Shown: positions 26,585 to 34,397, counted from the stretch's first letter. The stretch: DNA of 64,000 nucleotides from Paucilactobacillus vaccinostercus DSM 20634 (GCF_001436295.1 NZ_AYYY01000021.1:16288-80287); one strand, 5' to 3'. Notes: a model not told the origin generated them from the letters alone. Made by a program: numbers and translations.

Positions 26585-27204
26585 AATTACAAGTCGCAAT
26601 TGATCGTGTTGATTTAGAAACTGCTAAACGATTGGTCCAGCAGTTAGACGGGGTTGTAGATATTATTGAACTTGGAACATCCCTAATTAAAGATTACGGA
26701 TTTTTACAACTCAAAAAAGCGTTTGCTGGAACATGGCATTCGGAACTGTTGTACGATGGCAAAACTATCGATGAGGGTGTATACGAGTTCGAAAAGGGGT
26801 TTGATGCGGGGGCCGATATTTTAACCGTGATGGCTGCTTCATCAGTCGATACCTTGACCAAGGTATACGATGTGACACAACAACGGAATAAACAGATTTT
26901 TATTGACTTGATGGAAGTTAATGAAGAAAAAATTCAAACGATTCAACATTTTGAACATGCAATTTATGGACTGCATCATTCAAAGGATTCGGAAAGTACG
27001 TTTGATGCCGCGGATTCAGTGGCTCATTTTCAAGCAACTTTCCCGACAATTAAGCATATTTCGGTTGCAGGGGGCATTGATTTGACGACAGCTCAAAAAT
27101 TGGCTGATCAAGGAATCGTTGATTCTGTAATCGTTGGAAGCAAAATTGTCAAAGATGAAAACCCACTACAAGCGGCTCAAAAATTTATGGAGGTAATTCG
27201 TTAA
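26581..27204 (+). CDS. 3-hexulose-6-phosphate synthase-like protein (OMPDC suprafamily)
   Basis: 207 residues. The N-terminus (KLQVAIDRVDLETA, IIELGTSLIKDYG) and the D-x-K-T-x-D motif at Asp59-Asp64 (DGKTID) match HPS rather than the DAKIAD form of 3-keto-gulonate-6-P decarboxylase. VAGGID near the C-terminus would bind phosphate. The HTGYD segment that I remember from Bacillus HxlA is replaced by LHHSKDSES, so the substrate may differ. HPS joins formaldehyde and ribulose 5-phosphate or does the reverse. Here it is coupled with a kinase and an isomerase, which suggests a sugar pathway rather than methylotrophy. Confidence 0.75.
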   Translation: MKLQVAIDRVDLETAKRLVQQLDGVVDIIELGTSLIKDYGFLQLKKAFAGTWHSELLYDGKTIDEGVYEFEKGFDAGADILTVMAASSVDTLTKVYDVTQQRNKQIFIDLMEVNEEKIQTIQHFEHAIYGLHHSKDSESTFDAADSVAHFQATFPTIKHISVAGGIDLTTAQKLADQGIVDSVIVGSKIVKDENPLQAAQKFMEVIR

Positions 27205-27205
27205 A

Positions 27206-27748
27206 ATGACACTAGTGAATGACGTAATGAGTGAAGTTGATCATGTGATGGCAATGGTCAGTCTCCCAGAGGTAGAACAAGCAGAAAAATTAATTCAAAA
27301 GGATAAGCGAATCTTTGTATTAGGGGCAGGCCGTTCTGGCTTTATGGCAAAGGGATTTGCGATGCGCTTGATGCAAATTGGTTTTCAAGTATATGTGATC
27401 GGTGAAACCATTACACCATCAATTCAAGCCGGCGATGTCCTGATTTCGATTTCGGGGTCTGGGAAGACATCCAGCATCCTAGAACTGACACAGCGTGCTA
27501 AAGATGACGGCGTGACCGTGATTGGTGTGACTAGCAATGCCGCTTCACCACTTGGCCAGGTAGCAGACGCGGTGATTACAGTGCCGGGTGCAACTAAAAA
27601 TGGTAGTGGCATTGACTCAATTCAACTATTGAGTACATTATTTGATCAAAGTGTCCACATCACTCTCGATATTGTATGTTTACAACTGAGTCGACGTGAT
27701 CACGTGTCGAACGATGATGCTGCCAACACCCACAGTAACATGGAATAG
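27206..27748 (+). CDS. 6-phospho-3-hexuloisomerase-like SIS-domain protein
   Basis: 180 residues with a SIS domain. FVLGAGRSGFMAKGFAMRLM, GFQVYVIGE and the spacing match HxlB of Bacillus closely. Two conserved motifs differ from the HxlB sequence as I recall it: GSGKT (84-88) instead of GSGET, and LFDQ (145-148) instead of LFEQ, the latter at the position of a proposed catalytic glutamate. It follows the HPS-like gene by 1 bp. It presumably converts a 3-hexulose 6-phosphate (or a related ketose phosphate) to fructose 6-phosphate. Last gene of the operon. Confidence 0.78.
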   Translation: MTLVNDVMSEVDHVMAMVSLPEVEQAEKLIQKDKRIFVLGAGRSGFMAKGFAMRLMQIGFQVYVIGETITPSIQAGDVLISISGSGKTSSILELTQRAKDDGVTVIGVTSNAASPLGQVADAVITVPGATKNGSGIDSIQLLSTLFDQSVHITLDIVCLQLSRRDHVSNDDAANTHSNME

Positions 27749-27755
27749 CAACGAC

Positions 27756-27800
27756 AAAAAAGGCTATTACTTGCATTCATGACAAGTAGTAGCCTTTTTT
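27756..27800. terminator. Bidirectional terminator after the sugar operon
   Basis: 18-bp stem with one G-U pair (27756-27773 and 27783-27800), with six As on the left and six Ts on the right. Confidence 0.9.
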
Positions 27801-28254
27801 AGTAGTCTAAGTCGAACCAAACAGGGGTATTTGTATCGTTCAGCGGTACTAGTGGCGTACCTTCGGAATTAATGAGTGGAATATCGCCCTGTACCGCCCA
27901 AGCAATAATGGTTGCCGCGGGATAGCCCATTTTTACCGTGCAAGCGGTTACGGTGGTGGCTTTTTGATCGTAATAGAGTTCGCACAGGTCGTTAATATGT
28001 TTCGAACGGTTTTCAACGTTGATCTGGCGTGCGTTGTCATCAGTAATGGCGACCACTGGTTGTCCATGGTCATCGAGTAAGGGGATGTTTCCATCCAACG
28101 CCCAGCGTGTTACGGTTGGTAGCGTGTATCCGGTACTACTGACGACGTCTGCTAATGTATTATATTTTTCGTCGTTAAAATTCTGACGCAACAGCATAAT
28201 ATTTTGATTACGTCGTTCGTTACTAGCTAAGCCTAAGTCGTCAAGTTTTCCCAT
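27799..28254 (-). CDS. Hypothetical protein with two tandem HTH-like modules
   Basis: 151 residues. It contains an internal duplication: about residues 36-74 (TLADVVSSTGYTLPTVTRWA then LDGNIPLLDDHGQPV) and about 98-138 (VTACTVKMGYPAATIIAWA then VQGDIPLINSEGTPL). Each copy reads like a short helix-turn-helix followed by a beta wing, so a DNA-binding role is possible but unproven. The start ATG has AGGGGTG upstream. Monocistronic; its stop lies inside the shared terminator. Confidence 0.7.
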   Translation of the reverse strand: MGKLDDLGLASNERRNQNIMLLRQNFNDEKYNTLADVVSSTGYTLPTVTRWALDGNIPLLDDHGQPVVAITDDNARQINVENRSKHINDLCELYYDQKATTVTACTVKMGYPAATIIAWAVQGDIPLINSEGTPLVPLNDTNTPVWFDLDY

Positions 28255-28343
28255 TGCAAAACACCCCTAAAGTCGCGTTAATTAGTGATCCTATTATAGC
28301 ATGGAACTCTAAAGATTTGAGTTTTGTGTCAAAGTGGGCCGAC

Positions 28344-28700
28344 TTATTTAAGTGCCTGCTGTAAAAGCGGCAGTAAGACTACGGCATTGTTATGCTCACG
28401 GTCCTTGGCTGCGTATAATAACACCACATTTTCGGGCTGGTCATCTTGAATCTGTTGCGCCAACTTTGTTACAGCGCCACTTTCAGTTAACTCTTGTTCA
28501 AATCGAGTTTTAAACTCTGAAAATCGTTCAGGATCATGACCAAACCACTTCCTTAGTTCGGTGCTGGGTGCGATTTCTTTATCCCACAGGTCAAGTTTAG
28601 CATCTGTTTTTTTGATTCCGCGTGGCCAGATTCGGTCGATTAAAATGCGAAAGCCGGTTGGTTGGTCATCATCATAAATTCTGGCGGTTATAATCGTCAT
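28344..28700 (-). CDS. DUF488 family protein
   Basis: 118 residues from the ATG at 28700, which is preceded by GGGGGTG; in-frame codons further upstream lack a ribosome binding site. The sequence ILIDRIWPRGIKK and the later LLYAAKDREHNNAVVL match the DUF488 (YeaO-like) family, small proteins of unknown function. WFGHDPERFSEF is also typical. No operon partner. Confidence 0.85.
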   Translation of the reverse strand: MTIITARIYDDDQPTGFRILIDRIWPRGIKKTDAKLDLWDKEIAPSTELRKWFGHDPERFSEFKTRFEQELTESGAVTKLAQQIQDDQPENVVLLYAAKDREHNNAVVLLPLLQQALK

Positions 28701-28765
28701 TGTCGACACCCCCTTCATAAGGATATTGTACCCGCTTTCAGATATCATGGGTAGCAATTCGTTTC

Positions 28766-28797
28766 AAAAAAGACAGCCCACGGGAAGGAGGGCTGCC
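28766..28797 (-). terminator. Terminator of structured RNA 1
   Basis: 8-bp stem with one G-U pair on the minus strand followed by six Us. Confidence 0.8.
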
Positions 28798-29019
28798 AAA
28801 AAGAGTATCCGTCACGGGTCATCGTTGGATGACTGGTGACATGCTAGAGTGAACGTCGACCGATCTAGTAAGCAAATTAGGAAGATCTTAGCGGAATACG
28901 TCAGTTATTATTGCGGCGTCCGATGGTAAAGGGTGGATGGCAGCTAACCGTAGTCGGCTGCTTTTTCCAAACCACTGACGAGAGTTGATTAAAAATTTGA
29001 GCATTTAGCTCAGAGAGCA
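28766..29019 (-). ncRNA. Structured RNA 1, paralogous to the RNA at 34368-34557
   Basis: On the minus strand a TATACT element (29024-29019) is followed by a TGAGC/GCTCA hairpin (28998-29012), a conserved ACTCTCGTCAGTGGTTTG segment, a variable inner hairpin (28940-28961), the conserved CGCAATAATAACTGACGTA segment, and a terminator (28766-28797, GGCAGCCC/GGGCTGTC plus six Us). CGTCAGT and ACTGACG form a long-range stem (28974-28980 with 28899-28905). The same elements in the same order occur at 34368-34557 with a compensating G-C to A-U change in that stem. It begins about 30 bp after the kinase stop codon, so it could have its own promoter or be the operon's 3' UTR. Family unknown to me. Confidence 0.7.
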
Positions 29020-29049
29020 GTATACCGCAGTTAATCTTAAATATCATCA

Positions 29050-29967
29050 TTACTTTAAGTGGGTGGTTTGATCACTTAACGTCTCACTCGTCAGCAGTGA
29101 ACCAGTACTTCGTGCGACGATTTGAGCGGCTAACTGGTTTGCATGTTGAATGGCTTCTGGAAGAGAATCACCAGCTAATAAGTGGGCCATGAGGCCGCCA
29201 CAATGGGTGTCACCAGCGCCGATGGTGTTAACTACCGTCGTTGAGACTGCGGGGATGATTTTAGCGTGGCGACCGTCATAGTAATAGGTTCCCCGCGCTC
29301 CGAGCGTCACAATTACTGGACTATGAGTGCGATGGAAAATTGCAGCAGCTTGTTGCTCCAACGTTGGTTGATCTGGAACTAGTAATTGAATTTCGGTTGC
29401 GTTACCATGCACAATCACATGATCAGTTAAAAGTTGATCAATCGTGCGGGGCGATAGTCGACTAATCCAGGGTGAGGCGTCAAACAGTAAGAACGATTCT
29501 ACTGACCGCCGGGCGAGGGTCGTCAGTAAGACATCAGCGGTAGCCTGTTCAGCGAGTTCGTAGCCACTGAGATAAATGTACTTGTATTCCGATAAATCGG
29601 TGTTATAAAACCAGTTGGGGCTCCAGTGCTGGTCGACGCCTGGAATTGTTAAGAAACTTCGCTCACCATTTGGTTCGACCATTGAAAGATCCCAGCCGTT
29701 GTCACCGGCCTTGACGGATAGTTTAACTGGAATTTGATGTTGATAAAAATAGTCGCGAACAAGGTTAGCATAGTGCCCGGTGCCGATGGGGACGAGCAGA
29801 TCTGCCGGCGCATGGCAGTGGGTGGTTGCACCGTAAACGTTGAATGCTGAACCGCCAACTCGGTAGGATTGTAGGTTGCCACGCACATCAGTACCAGTTG
29901 TGGGGAGTTGTGGAACGTCGACGATGACGTCGACGTATGCAGCGCCAATAATTAATATTTTTTGCAT
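29050..29967 (-). CDS. PfkB-family carbohydrate/nucleoside kinase
   Basis: 305 residues; ribokinase-fold enzyme. GVDQ and GGSAFNVYGATTH lie in the N-terminal half; NTIGAGDTHCGG at about 247-258 carries the catalytic Asp253. The start ATG overlaps the permease stop by one base (TAATG), so translation is coupled. The gene set (ADP-ribosylglycohydrolase, permease, PfkB kinase) parallels Escherichia yegTUV, suggesting salvage of a nucleoside or N-glycoside: import, glycosidic cleavage, phosphorylation of the sugar or of the nucleoside. The substrate is not determined. Confidence 0.85.
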   Translation of the reverse strand: MQKILIIGAAYVDVIVDVPQLPTTGTDVRGNLQSYRVGGSAFNVYGATTHCHAPADLLVPIGTGHYANLVRDYFYQHQIPVKLSVKAGDNGWDLSMVEPNGERSFLTIPGVDQHWSPNWFYNTDLSEYKYIYLSGYELAEQATADVLLTTLARRSVESFLLFDASPWISRLSPRTIDQLLTDHVIVHGNATEIQLLVPDQPTLEQQAAAIFHRTHSPVIVTLGARGTYYYDGRHAKIIPAVSTTVVNTIGAGDTHCGGLMAHLLAGDSLPEAIQHANQLAAQIVARSTGSLLTSETLSDQTTHLK

Positions 29968-31319
29968 TAAATTCGACCTCGTTTAAATGTTTTAACGATC
30001 AGCATACAGAAGATAGCGACTACAGCTGAAAGAAAAACACCCAAACTATTATTGCGAAAGATGCCATGGGCAAATGGGCCATTCCAAATGGCGTTGTTTG
30101 TGAACAGAAAACCGGTTGCTGTGGCCAAAATCCAAGATAAAATACCACCGAAATTATAGTGAACCAGTGAATCTTGTTTGACCAGTTGGATATCATAGCC
30201 GTGCCGCCGAAACATGATGCTATCACACAGGAAGATGGCGACCCAGCTAGCTAAACAAATCCCCAGAAAATTAAGGAAAATTTCAAAGTTACTGAGGAAG
30301 TTGCCTGAAATAAAGAGGACGTAAATTGGAATTAGAATCACGATGGCACCGTGAATCAGAAGGGACGTTGGTTGAGAGACATGAATGCCAATTGTTGCCA
30401 AGTTAATGCGGGCGGAACGAAACGAAATGATACATTGAGGAATTAGTCCACCGGCGGCAACTAGAAAGTAAATTACACCAATCCAGCTTGGAAGTGCGGC
30501 ATACATGACACCAAAAGGATCGCCGGTAGTTGCGAGCGAGGGTTCGATGGTACTGAGTAGAATTCCACCGGCCATCAGAACAAACATTGGAACGGCACCG
30601 CCGAGGGTTGTATTCCAAAAGGTTGCTGCGGGACGGGTTTGTGGGTTAACGTAGGCGCCCCAATCTGCGGCTGCCATCGACCAAGAAATACCGGATCCAG
30701 CCGCTACGATGCTGATAGCGGGAAGTACGCCTGTTATCCAGTTGCCGGATGGAAGCGCAAAGGCAGCGTGCCAGTCGGCTTTAACAAGAAAAAGAATCAG
30801 AATAACAACGGTCAAAATACCAAAGATGTAACTGAGCCAGGTTTGAATTTTAGCGAGTGTGTTTTCCGTGAGTAACCCGGAGCAAATGACTAAGCCGCCA
30901 AAAATAATTAACGCAATGGCCTTAGTGACCGTATTTTTTTCAACGTGAATTACATTAAAAAGTGATACTAACAGTAGTGTTCCTGTAATGACGTTGACCG
31001 CGAGCCAGCCAACCATATTGAGCCAAGCAATCACGTTGGGAATTTTATTACCGTAAATGCCATATGCTGCACGACTAAGTTTGAATGTTGTGATGCCTTC
31101 TCGTTGGCCAATCATGGCAACCCAACCTGGGGCTAAGAACGACAGTGCACCGATTAGGGCGGCGATCATGGATTGAGTAAATGACAGATGATAATTGACG
31201 ATCATGGCCCCAAAAACGAAGCCCATGATACCAATGTTGGCGGCAAACCAGTTGTAAAATAGTTTGCCCGGAGTGAGTGTTTTTTCTGAATTGGGTACTT
31301 TAATAAAATCGTCTTGCAT
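29967..31319 (-). CDS. NCS1-family nucleobase/nucleoside permease (CodB-like)
   Basis: 450 residues with about 12 hydrophobic segments. Features of cytosine/purine permeases include FYNWFAANIGIMGF near residue 22 and SAADWG-type (MAAADWGAYV) in the middle. A predicted proton or cation symporter for a nucleobase or nucleoside in the cytoplasmic membrane. It lies 28 bp after the ADP-ribosylglycohydrolase gene and overlaps the kinase start by one base. Confidence 0.85.
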   Translation of the reverse strand: MQDDFIKVPNSEKTLTPGKLFYNWFAANIGIMGFVFGAMIVNYHLSFTQSMIAALIGALSFLAPGWVAMIGQREGITTFKLSRAAYGIYGNKIPNVIAWLNMVGWLAVNVITGTLLLVSLFNVIHVEKNTVTKAIALIIFGGLVICSGLLTENTLAKIQTWLSYIFGILTVVILILFLVKADWHAAFALPSGNWITGVLPAISIVAAGSGISWSMAAADWGAYVNPQTRPAATFWNTTLGGAVPMFVLMAGGILLSTIEPSLATTGDPFGVMYAALPSWIGVIYFLVAAGGLIPQCIISFRSARINLATIGIHVSQPTSLLIHGAIVILIPIYVLFISGNFLSNFEIFLNFLGICLASWVAIFLCDSIMFRRHGYDIQLVKQDSLVHYNFGGILSWILATATGFLFTNNAIWNGPFAHGIFRNNSLGVFLSAVVAIFCMLIVKTFKRGRI

Positions 31320-31347
31320 TGAAATTAAATTCTCCCTTAAACGTTTT

Positions 31348-32346
31348 TTATAGGGTGGCAGTTAAAAGGTGTTGCCCATATTTTTTGAGATCATGGGTGG
31401 GATTCTTTTCGTCAATCAAGCGAATCCAAGTTGGATCAATTGATGCAATCCCATTTTTTGCGCCACAGATCGCAGTGGCCATTGCTCCGATTGTATCCGT
31501 GTCACCACCTAAATTGGCACACATCACGGCGCATTTTTTGACGTCTTGCGTGTAGTACGCAATCGCAAGCGCAGCTGGAATACTTTCTGAAATCATTGTG
31601 CCCGTCCCAATTAGGGTGTATATGGCATGGCTGAAAGCGACGGCATCATTTGTGTATTGGTGCGCGAGACGTACGCCTAACTCGGTTCGTGCACGGACTT
31701 GTGCTGCCCAAGTGGGCGCTCCGAGCTGCCGAGCTTGATCACTTGGGTTTAGGGCAAAGGTGATGAGATCTTCCCACGAGTAGTCGGCAATACCGGCGGT
31801 AACGGCTGCGGCAATTGCGGTTGCACCACTATAGGCGACATCGCTAGAGTGGGTCATTTTGGTGATCTCACACACCATTGTCACTAGGGCGTCACAATCA
31901 GCGGGGGTAAATAAAGTCCCGATTGGGGCAATGCGCATTCCGGCCCCATTAGTTAAGGCCTTTTTAGTAACATCGGTCGGGTCTTCGTGATGACGAATCG
32001 CTAATAATGCAGCTTTACTGCTAGGACCCAAAATATTGTTGTGCCACGCATCGACTTCATTGGCCCATTGCATGATATGATCTACAAGACAAGCTTGATC
32101 GGGGTGCCAGTCGGTTTCAATTAAGGCATCAATAATAGCAAGTGCTTGATTGGTGTCGTCGGTGTATTCGCCCTTAGTAAAGTTGCAGGCAACGTTGTTG
32201 GAACTAGGCCCATCAAGAAATTCCGTGATAGGGTGTTTAAAGTACGCATGGATTTGTTCAATTGGCCAGAGCTCGGAAGGCATTCCGAAAGCGTCCCCGA
32301 TGGCCTGACCGTACAGGGTACCTAAGATATGATCTATGTTACGCAT
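31348..32346 (-). CDS. ADP-ribosylglycohydrolase family protein
   Basis: 332 residues. Binuclear-metal motifs are present: YTDDT at 61-65 and GGDTDT at 280-285; GQAIGDAFGMP near residue 13 is the family N-terminal signature. Family members cleave ADP-ribosyl or other N-glycosidic bonds. As first gene of a three-gene operon with an NCS1 permease and a PfkB kinase, it more likely hydrolyses an imported N-riboside than a protein modification. A hairpin and two palindromes lie in its leader (32381-32526). Confidence 0.88.
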   Translation of the reverse strand: MRNIDHILGTLYGQAIGDAFGMPSELWPIEQIHAYFKHPITEFLDGPSSNNVACNFTKGEYTDDTNQALAIIDALIETDWHPDQACLVDHIMQWANEVDAWHNNILGPSSKAALLAIRHHEDPTDVTKKALTNGAGMRIAPIGTLFTPADCDALVTMVCEITKMTHSSDVAYSGATAIAAAVTAGIADYSWEDLITFALNPSDQARQLGAPTWAAQVRARTELGVRLAHQYTNDAVAFSHAIYTLIGTGTMISESIPAALAIAYYTQDVKKCAVMCANLGGDTDTIGAMATAICGAKNGIASIDPTWIRLIDEKNPTHDLKKYGQHLLTATL

Positions 32347-32380
32347 AAAATATTGAACTTCTTTCTAAAAGAGTTAATCG

Positions 32381-32441
32381 CATCTGATGGAATTTCCCGG
32401 GCCCAGGATGAATAAAAAGGAGCTTTAAGCGTCATCAGATG
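32381..32441 (-). promoter_or_regulatory. Leader inverted repeat of the ADP-ribosylglycohydrolase operon
   Basis: CATCTGATG (32381-32389) and CATCAGATG (32433-32441) form a 9-bp stem enclosing 43 bases in the presumed 5' UTR, starting about 35 bp before the start codon. It may be an RNA hairpin affecting translation or transcription; no known riboswitch consensus was recognised. Confidence 0.4.
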
Positions 32442-32462
32442 AAACGTTGTAACTAATGGTTA

Positions 32463-32489
32463 TTGCTAAATACAGTTATCATTTAGCAA
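32463..32489 (-). promoter_or_regulatory. Palindrome upstream of the ADP-ribosylglycohydrolase operon
   Basis: TTGCTAAAT and ATTTAGCAA form a perfect 9-bp inverted repeat with a 9-bp spacer. Possible operator or leader hairpin. Confidence 0.45.
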
Positions 32490-32508
32490 CAACACTATAA
32501 GGATACCA

Positions 32509-32526
32509 GACCTGTCAAGACAGGTC
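32509..32526 (-). promoter_or_regulatory. Palindrome GACCTGTC-aa-GACAGGTC, candidate operator
   Basis: A perfect 8-bp inverted repeat with 2-bp spacer; on the minus strand it contains TTGACA, so it could cover a -35 box of the operon. No regulator gene is adjacent. The remaining 32527-32670 holds no gene. Confidence 0.5.
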
Positions 32527-32671
32527 ACGAATAAAATATTTTGGAGGCCTAATGAAGTGGACCTAGTTTAATTTAAGTTCGTGTTTTATTGTAAAATAAG
32601 CTGATAATAGCGTTACATAACTATGATTATATTATTAACACGAACAATATTCTTAAATACTAAAAAATAAT

Positions 32672-32700
32672 TTGTATTTTTGTGATAAACGAGGTATGAT
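32672..32700 (+). promoter_or_regulatory. Promoter of ribB
   Basis: TTGTAT (32672-32677) and TATGAT (32695-32700) with a 17-bp spacer. The predicted leader of about 40 nt is too short for an FMN riboswitch. Confidence 0.6.
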
Positions 32701-32747
32701 GATTTTGCACTTAATACTACACATCAGAGAAAGAGGTTGTTAGGATT

Positions 32748-33407
32748 ATGTCAGATTATTTCAATACAGTTGAGGAAGCAATGGATCGTTTGAAGCAGGG
32801 TGGTTTCATTATTTTGTCAGATAATGAAGATCGCGAAAACGAAGGTGATCTCGTCGCACTTGCACAAGATGTCCAAGCAGATATCATTTATGATATGTTG
32901 CATGAAGCCAATGGATTAATGTGTGTACCAGTCAATGGTGAGATTGCGCAAAAGTTAGGCATTCATGATATGGTGGCCAATAGTACCGATCCCCACCAAA
33001 CACCGTTTTCAGTGACGATGGACGGCACTTTTGAAGCAACGGGAGTTACAACAGGGGTTTCGGCATTTGATCGTGCTCGAACTATCCAACATATTGCGGA
33101 TGATAAGGCTCAAGCAAGTGATTTTAATCATCCAGGCCATATTCAACCTTTGATTGCACAGCCTAATGGGTTGCGTGATCGTACAGGACACACGGAAGCG
33201 GCCGTTGATTTAGCCCTACTAGCCGGAAAGGCGCCAGCTGCAGTGATTATTGAAGTCCTCAAATTCGATGGCACGATGGCAAGAAGAGATGATTTGAAAC
33301 AGTTATCCGACAAACTGGACGTGCCATACATTACGATCGATCAAATTGTGAAGTATATGGATGCGCAACATATTCAAAGTGCCAGCCAATTAGTTTCCAG
33401 CAAGTAA
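32748..33407 (+). CDS. ribB: 3,4-dihydroxy-2-butanone-4-phosphate synthase
   Basis: 219-residue single-domain RibB that converts ribulose 5-phosphate to formate and 3,4-dihydroxy-2-butanone 4-phosphate for riboflavin synthesis. The acidic loop EDRENEGD at 27-34 binds magnesium and substrate. The motifs GVTTGVSAFDRARTI, NHPGHIQPL and RTGHTEAAVDL are all intact. There is no fused GTP cyclohydrolase II and no other rib gene nearby. The ATG has AAGAGGTTG upstream and a good promoter at 32672. Confidence 0.92.
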   Translation: MSDYFNTVEEAMDRLKQGGFIILSDNEDRENEGDLVALAQDVQADIIYDMLHEANGLMCVPVNGEIAQKLGIHDMVANSTDPHQTPFSVTMDGTFEATGVTTGVSAFDRARTIQHIADDKAQASDFNHPGHIQPLIAQPNGLRDRTGHTEAAVDLALLAGKAPAAVIIEVLKFDGTMARRDDLKQLSDKLDVPYITIDQIVKYMDAQHIQSASQLVSSK

Positions 33408-33468
33408 TTGTTAACTGAATTCGGGAAATCAGTTAGCAAAGAGATTGGCAATTAAATAAGAGATAATG

Positions 33469-33513
33469 AAATGGAGTTGTTACAAGATAACGTAGTCTTG
33501 TAGCAACTCCATT
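33469..33513 (+). terminator. Hairpin terminator after ribB
   Basis: 19-bp stem with one G-U pair (33469-33487 and 33495-33513); the following T-run is weak. Confidence 0.7.
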
Positions 33514-33523
33514 TGTGTTGAAC

Positions 33524-33554
33524 AAAAAAAGGCCCCACACAAAAGTGTGAGACC
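33524..33554 (-). terminator. Terminator downstream of the GNAT gene
   Basis: On the minus strand GGTCTCACAC pairs with GTGTGGGGCC and is followed by seven Us. A TGCTATACT extended -10-like element lies at 33586-33578 just upstream, so a very short transcript is possible. Confidence 0.75.
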
Positions 33555-33634
33555 AGCCATTAAATAACGCGTCGAGCAGTATAGCATATTTTTACCAAAA
33601 GGAATAGCGCTTGACGATATGGGCAGATCGCTAT

Positions 33635-34096
33635 TTAGTTGTTAAAGTAGCTAATGCTTTTCATTAAAATACGACGGTCATGACCAAACCTGTCTGATCG
33701 ATGGTTAACTTGTTGGTAATTCATTTGTTCATACAACCCGTTTTTTTCTGTCGCAATATAGGTTGTATCGAAACCTGCTTGGGCTGCAGCTCCCTCAGCT
33801 TGACGGACGAGTTCAAGTGTAAGACCGATTCCGTAACCGCGGTAACTCTCATTGACGAAAATCGAACTGACAAATGGGCTGAGTGGGGTAGCTTTGAAAA
33901 CATCGTTTTTTAATAGCGCACAAAAACCAACAACTTGATCGCGGTCACTAATTACAATGACGCGTTCCCAGTCAAGAAAGGCATGGTTGTGCATAAGGTG
34001 TGCGAGATGTTCACCCACGATCGGAGAGCTATTATGAATTTTTTCAGCAAACATCTCCCATTTTGAATCGAATTGGTGCATAACCGTAATTTCCAT
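33635..34096 (-). CDS. GNAT-family N-acetyltransferase
   Basis: 153 residues with the acetyl-CoA-binding motif A: SSIFVNESYRGYGIG near 80-95, followed by LTLELVRQAE. LYEQMNYQQ towards the end is the usual motif B region. It lacks clues to its acceptor. ATG 34096 has GGGGA 8 bases upstream. It is monocistronic and convergent with ribB. Confidence 0.85.
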   Translation of the reverse strand: MEITVMHQFDSKWEMFAEKIHNSSPIVGEHLAHLMHNHAFLDWERVIVISDRDQVVGFCALLKNDVFKATPLSPFVSSIFVNESYRGYGIGLTLELVRQAEGAAAQAGFDTTYIATEKNGLYEQMNYQQVNHRSDRFGHDRRILMKSISYFNN

Positions 34097-34190
34097 TGAT
34101 CAAATTCCCCTTTGATGTTAGATCGATTTATGTATAATCCCCGTGCTTGATAGATGTAATCACCAAACAAGAGATGATTTTAGTCGGATT

Positions 34191-34209
34191 CCAGTTGACT
34201 TGCAACTGG
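34191..34209. other. Short perfect inverted repeat
   Basis: CCAGTTG and CAACTGG separated by 5 bp, upstream of the GNAT gene. Function unknown; the rest of 34097-34367 shows no gene. Confidence 0.3.
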
Positions 34210-34367
34210 TCGATCAGTTCTAAAAGACAAACATTATGCGGATAAATCAGACAATTAGTACACTTATTTTCAATTGATCGGAATTATTACAATTGTGTAA
34301 CTCATTTAGCTATAATTAAATTCACATTATATTATAATAAACTAGTGCATTCACGACTAATTCAATC

Positions 34368-34397
34368 AAAAAAACGACCCCATCCTGAAAGGGTCGT
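34368..34397 (-). terminator. Terminator of structured RNA 2
   Basis: 7-bp stem ACGACCC/GGGTCGT (minus-strand reading) followed by seven Us. 34558-34842 beyond the RNA carries only leader sequence of the LysM gene. Confidence 0.82.

Noticed and set aside
28911..29030. Pseudoknot pairing TTGCGG (28911-28916) with CCGCAG (29025-29030), with an analogous pair in the second RNA copy
   Set aside because: The pairing works only on the plus strand; on the transcribed minus strand it gives A-C mismatches in both copies, and one partner lies upstream of the likely -10 element.
32527..32747. FMN riboswitch upstream of ribB
   Set aside because: No RFN consensus elements were found and the predicted leader is only about 40 nt.
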